Below, piece by piece: positions 43,102 through 51,377 of a DNA stretch of 64,000 nucleotides. The DNA is from Bordetella parapertussis (GTDB lineage: Bacteria > Pseudomonadota > Gammaproteobacteria > Burkholderiales > Burkholderiaceae_B). The position numbers and the translations under genes are program-made. The notes beneath the pieces are model-generated. The model was not told the origin of the DNA. It saw nothing but the letters and a program-made list of their open reading frames with translations, and ran no database searches. The stretch is from contig CAMDNZ010000008.1 of assembly GCA_945903445.1 (NCBI GenBank), positions 1 through 64,000 on the forward strand, read 5' to 3'. The number at the start of each line of letters is the position of its first letter. Positions within the stretch are counted from its first letter, which is position 1.

Positions 43102-45318
43102 ATGACCCAACTTTCGACTTTATCGGCTCCTGCGACCATCGATCTGGACGCCGTCGTGCGCGATGTCGATCTAGATGCCTTGTTGCATGCGCGTCACCCC
43201 GATCCGTTTCGTGCCCTGGGCGTGCGTGTCCTGGACGGCAGGCAGACCTTGCGCGTGTTCGTGCCCGGTGCTCACAGCGTCGCGGTGGCGACAGCCGACG
43301 CGCCCGCCGCCGAGCCGCTGACCGCCGTGCGCGACGGACTGTTCGTCGGACCGTGTTCGGCACAAGGCAGCGATTATCGACTGCATATCGACTGGGGCGA
43401 TGGCGCATTCGTCACCGCCGACCCCTACGCGTTCGCGCCGCTGTTGTCGGAAGAAGACCTGGATGCGCTCTCGCGCGGCCATCACCCGCAGCTCGAGCGC
43501 GTGCTGGGCGCTCATCCCACCACTATCGACGGCGTCGAAGGCGTGCGTTTTGCAGTGTGGGCCCCTAGCGCACGGCGCGTCTCCGTCATCGGCGACTTCA
43601 ACAGCTGGGACGGCCGCCGCCATCCGATGCGCCTGCGCCATAAGGCAGGCATCTGGGAGTTGTTCATTCCCCAGACTGCGGCGGGCGCCCGCTACAAATA
43701 CGAGATCCTGAGCACCAACGGCGACCTGCTGCCAGCGCGGGCCGATCCGGTCGCGTTTCAGTCGGAACTGGCACCGGCCACCGCGTCGATCGTGGCCCAG
43801 CCCGACGCTTATGTCTGGCAAGACCATGCATGGATGAGCAGCCGCGCCGAGCGCCACGGCGCGACAGCCCCCTTATCAATCTACGAAGTTCACCTGGGCT
43901 CGTGGCTGCACGACGGTGCCGCGCCCGAACAGATGTGGGATCAGTTGGGCGACAAGCTGATCGATTACGTGACTTCGCTCGGGTTCACTCACATCGAGCT
44001 GCTGCCCATCATGGAGCACCCGTTTGGCGGTTCGTGGGGCTATCAGCCGCTGGGGCTGTTCGCCCCCACTGCCCGCTACGGCACGCCCGATCGATTCGCC
44101 GCCTTCGTCGATCGCTGCCATCGGGCCGGCCTGGGCGTGATTCTGGATTGGGTGCCTGCGCATTTCCCCAACGATGCCCATGGTCTGACCTTGTTCGACG
44201 GCACGGCTTTGTACGAATATGCCGATCCGCGCGAGGGCTTCCATCCCGACTGGAACACCATGATCTACAACCTCGGCCGCAACGAGGTTCGTAATTTCAT
44301 GATCGCCAGCGCCTTGTACTGGTTGCGCCGCTTTCACGTCGATGGCTTGCGCGTCGATGCCGTGGCCTCGATGCTGTATCGCGACTACAGCCGCCGGGCC
44401 GGAGAATGGATTCCCAATCGATTCGGTGGCCGCGAGAACCTCGAAAGCGTAGACTTTCTTCGTGCCCTCAATTCGCTGGTGCGGCGCGAAGTGCCCGGCG
44501 CGATGATGATCGCCGAAGAATCGACCGCGTGGCCGGGCGTGACCGCGCCTGCCGAAGAAGGCGGACTGGGCTTTCATTACAAGTGGAACATGGGATGGAT
44601 GCACGACACGCTCCAGTATTTCGAGTACGAACCCATCCATCGGCAATATCACCATAACGATCTCACCTTCGGCATGGTCTATGCCTATTCCGAACGATTC
44701 GTACTACCGCTTTCGCACGATGAGGTGGTGCATGGCAAAGGCTCGCTGCTAACCAAGATGCCGGGCGACCGCTGGCAGAAGTTTGCGAACCTGCGTGCCT
44801 ACTACGGTTTCATGTTCACCCATCCCGGCAAGAAACTATTGTTCATGGGCGCCGAGCTGGCGCAAGGCCACGAATGGAACCACGATGCCAGTCTCGATTG
44901 GGATGCACTGAAAGATCCGATGCATCGCGGTATTCAGCAGTTGGTGCGCGACCTAAACGGCTTGTATCGCAGTCTGCCGGCCCTGCATGCGCGCGATGCC
45001 GACAGCTCGGGTTTCGAATGGGTGATCGGCGACGACGCTCAGAACAGCGTGGCCGCATATCTGCGTCGAGACGGCGAACGCGTGGCGCTGGTCGTGTGCA
45101 ATCTGACGCCTGTACCGCGTGAGCACTATCGTATCGGTGTACCCAACGCCGGGCGCTGGGCCGAACGCTTGAACACCGACGCCGGCGTGTATGGCGGCTC
45201 GGGCCTGGGCAATACAGGCGAAGCGCAAACGCAAGCCATAGCGGCCCACGGCCAAGGCCAATCGTTAGAGATCGTTTTGCCGCCCCTGTCGACGGTGGTG
45301 TTTACGTTCGAGGGCTAA
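43102..45318 (+). CDS. glgB: 1,4-alpha-glucan branching enzyme
   Basis: This 738-residue GH13 enzyme introduces alpha-1,6 branches. It has an N-terminal CBM48-type pair (about 25-210, including VRFAVWAPSARRVSVIGDFN), catalytic GLRVDAVASMLY (nucleophile Asp), MIAEEST (acid Glu) and LSHDEVVHGKGSL, and a C-terminal beta domain. Length is that of typical GlgB. It starts four bases after the maltokinase stop. Confidence 0.96.
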   Translation: MTQLSTLSAPATIDLDAVVRDVDLDALLHARHPDPFRALGVRVLDGRQTLRVFVPGAHSVAVATADAPAAEPLTAVRDGLFVGPCSAQGSDYRLHIDWGDGAFVTADPYAFAPLLSEEDLDALSRGHHPQLERVLGAHPTTIDGVEGVRFAVWAPSARRVSVIGDFNSWDGRRHPMRLRHKAGIWELFIPQTAAGARYKYEILSTNGDLLPARADPVAFQSELAPATASIVAQPDAYVWQDHAWMSSRAERHGATAPLSIYEVHLGSWLHDGAAPEQMWDQLGDKLIDYVTSLGFTHIELLPIMEHPFGGSWGYQPLGLFAPTARYGTPDRFAAFVDRCHRAGLGVILDWVPAHFPNDAHGLTLFDGTALYEYADPREGFHPDWNTMIYNLGRNEVRNFMIASALYWLRRFHVDGLRVDAVASMLYRDYSRRAGEWIPNRFGGRENLESVDFLRALNSLVRREVPGAMMIAEESTAWPGVTAPAEEGGLGFHYKWNMGWMHDTLQYFEYEPIHRQYHHNDLTFGMVYAYSERFVLPLSHDEVVHGKGSLLTKMPGDRWQKFANLRAYYGFMFTHPGKKLLFMGAELAQGHEWNHDASLDWDALKDPMHRGIQQLVRDLNGLYRSLPALHARDADSSGFEWVIGDDAQNSVAAYLRRDGERVALVVCNLTPVPREHYRIGVPNAGRWAERLNTDAGVYGGSGLGNTGEAQTQAIAAHGQGQSLEIVLPPLSTVVFTFEG

Positions 45319-45321
45319 CGA

Positions 45322-47448
45322 ATGGTGCCGCCCAACGCCGATCGACTTCTGCCCGGACTTCCCTATCCGCTGGGCGCGACCAGCGACGGCTTAGGCGTGA
45401 ACTTCGCCGTGTTCTCGGCCCACGCCAGCCGCATCGATCTGTGCGTGTTCGACACGCGCGGGCGCAAGGAATTGCGGCGCTACCCCTTGCCGGAATGCAC
45501 CGACGAAATCTGGCATGGCTATCTACCGGATGTCGGCCCGAGCTTAGTTTACGGCTATCGTGCCTATGGCCCTTACGATCCCGCCCACGGCCATCGGTTC
45601 AACCCGCACAAGCTGCTGCTGGATCCGTATGCACGCAAACTCGCCGGCAGCATTCGCCAGTCCGATACCTTGTATGGCTATCGACGCCAACATGCGCGTG
45701 CCGACCTGAGCTTCGACCGGCGCGACAGCGCTCCCGCCATGGTCAAGGGCGTCGTCGTCGACGAGACGTTCAACTGGGGTGATAGCCGCCGCCCTGCCCG
45801 TCCGTGGGACGACACCATTATTTACGAAGCGCACCTGCGCGGCGTGTCCAAGCGGCGCGAGACAGTGCGTCCGGAATGGCGGGGTACGGCTTCGGCCCTG
45901 GGCGATGCCCGCTTCATCGATCACCTGTTGAAGATTGGCGTAACGGCCATCGAGCTATTGCCGGTGCATGCATTCTTGCAAGACGCGTTTTTGATCGAAC
46001 GCGGCCTGCGCAACTATTGGGGCTACAACACCTTATCGTTTTTCGCCCCCGAGTCGCAGTATCTTGCGCGTGCCAATACGAACGAATTGCGCATGGCCAT
46101 TCGTCGCCTGCAAAGCGCAGGTATCGAGGTCATTCTGGACGTCGTCTACAACCACACCTGCGAAGGCAACGAAACGGGCCCGACGCTGTCATGGCGCGGT
46201 CTGGACAATGCCAGTTATTACCGGTTGATCGACGGCGACTCACGCTATTACGTCAACGAAACCGGTTGCGGCAACACCATCAACATCACGCATCCGCGTG
46301 TGCTTCAGATGGTGATGGACTCGCTGCGCTATTGGGCTACGTCTTATCGGATCGACGGCTTTCGTTTCGATCTGGGCGTGGTGCTGGGTCGCGAACGCTC
46401 AGGCTTCGAGGCGGGCGCGGGTTTTTTTGATGCGCTGCTGCAGGATCCGGTGCTATCGCGTCTGAAGATGATTTCGGAGCCGTGGGATATCGGCCCTGGC
46501 GGCTATCGATTGGGCCAGCACCCACCGGGCTTCGCCGAGTGGAACGACCGGTTTCGCGACAGCATCCGCAGGTTTTGGCGCGGCGACAGCGGCCAGCGCG
46601 GCGAGATGGCGACTCGATTGCTCGGCTCGCCCGACCTGTTCGATCACCGGCATCGGCGGCCGTGGGCTTCGATCAACTATGCCGCATCGCACGACGGTTT
46701 CACCTTACGCGACGTGGTCAGCTACAGCCGCAAGCGCAACGATGCAAACCGTGAAGACAATCGCGACGGTCACGACGACAACTGCAGCCATTCCTGGGGC
46801 GAAGAGGGACCGGCCGACGATATGGTGACGCGTTCCTTGCGCAGTCGCATCCAACGGGCCATTTTGGCTTCGGTCTATTTGGCTCAAGGCACGCCGATGC
46901 TGCTGGCGGGCGACGAGTTCGGCCAAACTCAGGCGGGCAATAACAACGCCTATTGTCAGGACAACGAAACCGCGTGGCTCGATTGGGACGCCGCCGAATC
47001 CACGGAAGGTCGCGCGTTGACGGCTTATGTGGCGCGACTGGCCGCCTTGCGCCACGCGCACCCGTCCGTTCGCATCTCGCGGTTTCTGGACGCCGAACGC
47101 ATCGTCGCACGCGAGGTGAACGCCATCGCCTGGTTTCGGCCCGATGGCCAACGCATGACACCCAAGGACTGGCACGACACCGAAGGCCGCGTCCTGGTGT
47201 TGCGCCGTGCCGCCGAATTCGGCCCCGCGGCACTCAGCGATATCACCCTGCTTCTGATCAATGCCAGTGCGCAGGCCGAGACCGTCCGCCTGCCGGCACC
47301 AGACTTGCGATGGCAACGGCTGCTCGACAGTGCCGAGCCACTTTCGCCTAGCACACCGCTAGCGGGCCACGACACCTTGGTCGCCGCGCACAGCGTGGTG
47401 CTATTACTTGCCATTGATGACGACGAGACGGTCGTCGACGGAGACTGA
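45322..47448 (+). CDS. glgX: Glycogen debranching enzyme GlgX
   Basis: This 708-residue isoamylase-type GH13 enzyme hydrolyses alpha-1,6 branches of short outer chains. Signatures are LPYPLGATSDGLGVNFAVFS at the start, YRIDGFRFDLGVVLGRE (nucleophile), ISEPWDIGPGGYRLG (acid) and NYAASHDGFTLRDVVSY. It starts three bases after glgB. Product chains feed MalQ and TreY. Confidence 0.95.
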   Translation: MVPPNADRLLPGLPYPLGATSDGLGVNFAVFSAHASRIDLCVFDTRGRKELRRYPLPECTDEIWHGYLPDVGPSLVYGYRAYGPYDPAHGHRFNPHKLLLDPYARKLAGSIRQSDTLYGYRRQHARADLSFDRRDSAPAMVKGVVVDETFNWGDSRRPARPWDDTIIYEAHLRGVSKRRETVRPEWRGTASALGDARFIDHLLKIGVTAIELLPVHAFLQDAFLIERGLRNYWGYNTLSFFAPESQYLARANTNELRMAIRRLQSAGIEVILDVVYNHTCEGNETGPTLSWRGLDNASYYRLIDGDSRYYVNETGCGNTINITHPRVLQMVMDSLRYWATSYRIDGFRFDLGVVLGRERSGFEAGAGFFDALLQDPVLSRLKMISEPWDIGPGGYRLGQHPPGFAEWNDRFRDSIRRFWRGDSGQRGEMATRLLGSPDLFDHRHRRPWASINYAASHDGFTLRDVVSYSRKRNDANREDNRDGHDDNCSHSWGEEGPADDMVTRSLRSRIQRAILASVYLAQGTPMLLAGDEFGQTQAGNNNAYCQDNETAWLDWDAAESTEGRALTAYVARLAALRHAHPSVRISRFLDAERIVAREVNAIAWFRPDGQRMTPKDWHDTEGRVLVLRRAAEFGPAALSDITLLLINASAQAETVRLPAPDLRWQRLLDSAEPLSPSTPLAGHDTLVAAHSVVLLLAIDDDETVVDGD

Positions 47449-47452
47449 CATC

Positions 47453-49237
47453 ATGACGACCTACACCCACGGCGCAGTGGTGATGCCCGATGGAACGACC
47501 CGTTTCCGCCTTTGGGCCCCCACTGCACAGCACGTCGATCTGATCGCCGAAGAAGGCGAACAGCACCCATTGGCCGCCAGTCCCGGTGGTTTTTTCGAAG
47601 CCCGGTTGCCCTTGCCCGCCGGTACGCCGTATCGCTTTCGCATCGACGGCAAACTGGACGTGCCCGATCCCGCCTCTCGTTTGCAGGCAGACGACGTACA
47701 CGGCCCGAGCGTGGTCGTCGGTCCCGAAGGCTATCCCTGGCTCAATACCGCTTGGCGCGGCCGCCCCTGGCACGAAACCGTCATCTACGAAATTCACCCC
47801 GGCATCGCGGGCGGCTATGCCGGTATCGAAGCCCGTCTGCCGGCCCTGGCTCAACTGGGCATCACGGCCATCGAGTTGATGCCCATCGCCGACTTTCCCG
47901 GCGCGCGTAATTGGGGGTATGACGGCGTACTGCCTTATGCGCCCGACACTGCCTACGGCACGCCCGACGAATTGCGCCATCTGATCGACACCGCGCATGG
48001 CCTAGACATGATGGTTTTTCTGGACGTGGTCTACAACCATTTCGGACCCGACGGCAATTATCTGAACGCCTATGCCGCGGACTTCTTCGACCCGAAGAAA
48101 CAGACGCCGTGGGGCCCTGCCATCGATTTCTCGCAATCGGCCGTACGGCGGTATTTCGCCGAGAACGCCTTGTATTGGTTGAGCGAATACCGGTTCGACG
48201 GGTTGCGCCTGGATGCGGTGCATGCCATCTCCGACCCGGGCTGGTTGCCGGAGATGGCGGCGTATGTGCGGGCCAACGTGGCCCCCGACCGTCATGTGCA
48301 TCTGGTGCTCGAGAACGAGGACAACATCGCCAGCCACTTGACCCGCGGTTTCGACGCGCAATGGAACGATGACGCGCATCATGTCCTGCACTACCTTCTG
48401 ACGGGCGAAACCCGCGCTTACTACGCCGACTTTTCCAAACATGCCTCGCAACGCCTGGCACGCAGCCTGAGCGAAGGCTTTGTCTACCAAGGCGACCCGT
48501 CGAGCCTACGCGGCGGTGCATTGCGTGGCGAATCCAGTGCTCACCTGCCCCCCAGCGCTTTCGTGTTGTTTTTGCAAAACCACGATCAGGTGGGCAACCG
48601 CGCCTTCGGCGAGCGTCTGCTGAAATTGGTGGCGAATCGGCCCGATGCCCTGCGCGCAGCGGTCGCGCTGCAACTGCTGGCCCCCCACATTCCACTGCTG
48701 TTCATGGGCGAAGAGCGTGGCGTGCAGACGCCGTTTCTGTATTTCACCAGCCATACCGACGAAGCATTGGCGAAAGCGATACGCGAAGGCCGCCGGCGCG
48801 AGTTCGCCGGTCTGCACGCCGACGACGATCCGAAATTGGCAGCCCGCATCCCCGACCCCAACGATCCCGCCACATTCGAGGCGTCTCAAGATACCTTGCC
48901 CGAGACCGATCCAGAGGCTGCTCACTGGCTGGCGTTCTATCGCCAATTATTGGAACTGCGCAGCACGCGGGTGACGCCAGGCATTCCTGGAGCGGTCTCC
49001 ATGGGTGCGCACGCGCTGGGCAGCCATGCCGTCGTGGCGCGCTGGCGCTTGGGCAACGAGAAAGTGTTGACCCTCTACGCTAATTTGGGTGAGGACGACA
49101 TTTCGGGGGAGTCCCTGGCCGACGACTACGATCCCTTGGCCGAAGTGATATTCGAAAGCCAGGCCGGGGTCGATGCCGCCTTGCGCGCCGTGCGCTTACC
49201 CGCGTATGGCGTGGTCGCTTTGTTGAAACACGAATAA
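47453..49237 (+). CDS. treZ: Malto-oligosyltrehalose trehalohydrolase
   Basis: This 594-residue GH13 enzyme releases trehalose from the end of maltooligosyl-trehalose made by TreY. It has an N-terminal CBM48-like domain (RFRLWAPTAQHVDL), GLRLDAVHAISD (nucleophile), a LVLENEDN acid region and FLQNHDQVGNRAFGERL. A GGAG ribosome site before the ATG at 47453 defines the start, four bases after glgX. Confidence 0.95.
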   Translation: MTTYTHGAVVMPDGTTRFRLWAPTAQHVDLIAEEGEQHPLAASPGGFFEARLPLPAGTPYRFRIDGKLDVPDPASRLQADDVHGPSVVVGPEGYPWLNTAWRGRPWHETVIYEIHPGIAGGYAGIEARLPALAQLGITAIELMPIADFPGARNWGYDGVLPYAPDTAYGTPDELRHLIDTAHGLDMMVFLDVVYNHFGPDGNYLNAYAADFFDPKKQTPWGPAIDFSQSAVRRYFAENALYWLSEYRFDGLRLDAVHAISDPGWLPEMAAYVRANVAPDRHVHLVLENEDNIASHLTRGFDAQWNDDAHHVLHYLLTGETRAYYADFSKHASQRLARSLSEGFVYQGDPSSLRGGALRGESSAHLPPSAFVLFLQNHDQVGNRAFGERLLKLVANRPDALRAAVALQLLAPHIPLLFMGEERGVQTPFLYFTSHTDEALAKAIREGRRREFAGLHADDDPKLAARIPDPNDPATFEASQDTLPETDPEAAHWLAFYRQLLELRSTRVTPGIPGAVSMGAHALGSHAVVARWRLGNEKVLTLYANLGEDDISGESLADDYDPLAEVIFESQAGVDAALRAVRLPAYGVVALLKHE

Positions 49238-49256
49238 GCCCGGTTCCCCATCCGTC

Positions 49257-51377
49257 ATGACTCACACTCCTTCCGATCAAGATTTGCATGCTCTGGCACA
49301 GGCCGCAGGTATTGCCGTGGATTGGCGCGATGCCCAAGGGCGCACCCAGACCGTCGAACGCGCGGTCTTGACCGTCTTTCTCGAACGCCTGGGCCTGCCT
49401 GCCGCATCGGCGACGCAATGCGCCGATAGCGCTGCCCGGCTGGCTCGGGCGCCGCGAGAACCCGCTCTGCTGATCGGTGCTGCCGGACAGGCATTGGACA
49501 TCCCCGGTTCACCTGGCACGGCAATCATCGAACTCGATAGCGGCGCCGCCCTGCCGGTACATACTGAGGCCGGGCCCGAGGGCCAGACGCGTATCGTGCT
49601 GCCCGACTATCCCGGCTATCACCGCTTGATTGTCGACCAGCGCGATCTTGCGCTGGCCATCGCGCCGGCGCGTGCGCCGTCCGTGGCAGATCTGCTGGGG
49701 CGCCCCCGGGCACGGATCTGGGGCCCCGTGGCGCAACTCTACAGTCTACGCCGCCACGCCACGGCCGACGCTCCGCTGCGCCCTGGCGCATCGACGGGTT
49801 ACGGCGATTTCACCGCGCTGAGCGAATGGGCGAACGAGGCCGCAGGCCACGGCGCGCATGCACTGGCCATCAGTCCGGTGCATGCCATGTTCGCCGCTGA
49901 CCCGGGGCGCTACAGTCCGTACGGCCCGTCCAGCCGCTTGTTTTTGAATACGCTGTATGCCGATCCTACCGACATTTTCGGTGCCGATGCCGTGGATGCC
50001 GCCATACTGGCCGACACATCCGCCGCGGTTCTGGCTGCGCGCGAATCGGCTGCACTGATCGACTGGCCGGCCAGCGCCGCCGCCCACCATGCTTTGTTAC
50101 GCCGCTTGTACGACGGCGTCGCCGTAGCGGGCCGAACGCCCGCCTGGCAAACCGGCTTCGAACAGTTCGTCGAGCAAGGCGGCGACGCCTTGCAGCGCCA
50201 TGCCTGCTTCGAAGCCCTGCACGCCGAACGTGTCCGCAGCACAGGATTGTTTTCGGGCTGGCGCGACTGGCCCGCCGAGCTGCGCGACCCGACGAGCCCG
50301 GCGGTGACCGCCTTTGCCGCCCGGTACGCCAACGAAATCCGCTATCACGCCTTCACCCAGTGGCTGGCCAGTCGCGGCCTTGCAGGCGCACACAGCGCCT
50401 CCCGGCGCGCCGGGATGCAGGTCGGGTTGATCGCCGATCTGGCAGTCGGTACCGATCCTGGCGGCAGCCATGCCTGGAGCCGTCAGGCCGACATCCTGGA
50501 TCGCTTGTCCTGCGGCGCGCCACCCGATATTTACAATCCACGCGGCCAGGGTTGGGGGCTGACGGCGTTCTCGCCCGCGGCCATGCGCGAGAACGGCTAC
50601 AGCGCCTTCATCGAGATGTTGCGCGCGGTGCTGGCGCATGCGGGCGGCATCCGCATCGATCACGTGCTGGGCCTGGCACGCACCTGGCTGATTCCCGACG
50701 GCGCATCGCCCAAGGACGGCGCATACCTTCGTTTTCCCTTGAAGGACATGCTGCATTTGGTGGCGTTGGAAGCGTGGCGTCATCGAGCCGTGGTGATCGG
50801 CGAAAACCTGGGTACCGTGCCCGAAGGGTTCAACGACACCATTGCCCAGGCGGGCATGATGGGAATGAGCGTGCTGCTGTTCGAACGCGGTCACGGCGAA
50901 CACGATCACGCGGCACCTTATCTTCCCCCCTCGAATTGGCCGGCCAGCTATCTGGCGACCTCCACCACGCACGACCTGCCCACCTTGCGTGGCTGGTGGG
51001 CTGCGCGCGATCTGGAATGGAAGGTCGAATTGGATTTACTGGGCTCCAACGAGACCATCGAAGGTTTGCGCACCGAACGAAGCGCCGACCGCCAGGCCAT
51101 GCACGACAGCTTGTTTCCCGAACGCCAGGGCGCGCAGCCCGATGACACCGCACCGGTCGCTCGCATGTTGGACTTCATGGCCAGCGGTCCGCAACCCTTG
51201 GCATTGGTGCCCATGGAAGACATCCTCGCGTTGACGGAGCAACCTAACGTGCCCGGCACGATCGACAGCCATCCGAACTGGCGTCGCCGCTTGCCCACCG
51301 ATGCGCGCAGCGCCCTGTCCACCCCTGAAGCGCACCAGGCCCTGGCTGCGCTCAACGTTCACCGGAGTATCGAATGA
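49257..51377 (+). CDS. malQ: 4-alpha-glucanotransferase (amylomaltase)
   Basis: This 706-residue GH77 enzyme disproportionates maltooligosaccharides. Signatures are SPYGPSSRLFLNTLYAD, GIRIDHVLGLARTWLIPDG (nucleophile), VVIGENLGTVPEGF (acid) and STTHDLPTLRGWW. The N-terminal 150 residues are the variable beta-rich cap of proteobacterial MalQ. Its stop overlaps the treY start (ATGA). It may supply the maltose used by the maltokinase. Confidence 0.95.
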   Translation: MTHTPSDQDLHALAQAAGIAVDWRDAQGRTQTVERAVLTVFLERLGLPAASATQCADSAARLARAPREPALLIGAAGQALDIPGSPGTAIIELDSGAALPVHTEAGPEGQTRIVLPDYPGYHRLIVDQRDLALAIAPARAPSVADLLGRPRARIWGPVAQLYSLRRHATADAPLRPGASTGYGDFTALSEWANEAAGHGAHALAISPVHAMFAADPGRYSPYGPSSRLFLNTLYADPTDIFGADAVDAAILADTSAAVLAARESAALIDWPASAAAHHALLRRLYDGVAVAGRTPAWQTGFEQFVEQGGDALQRHACFEALHAERVRSTGLFSGWRDWPAELRDPTSPAVTAFAARYANEIRYHAFTQWLASRGLAGAHSASRRAGMQVGLIADLAVGTDPGGSHAWSRQADILDRLSCGAPPDIYNPRGQGWGLTAFSPAAMRENGYSAFIEMLRAVLAHAGGIRIDHVLGLARTWLIPDGASPKDGAYLRFPLKDMLHLVALEAWRHRAVVIGENLGTVPEGFNDTIAQAGMMGMSVLLFERGHGEHDHAAPYLPPSNWPASYLATSTTHDLPTLRGWWAARDLEWKVELDLLGSNETIEGLRTERSADRQAMHDSLFPERQGAQPDDTAPVARMLDFMASGPQPLALVPMEDILALTEQPNVPGTIDSHPNWRRRLPTDARSALSTPEAHQALAALNVHRSIE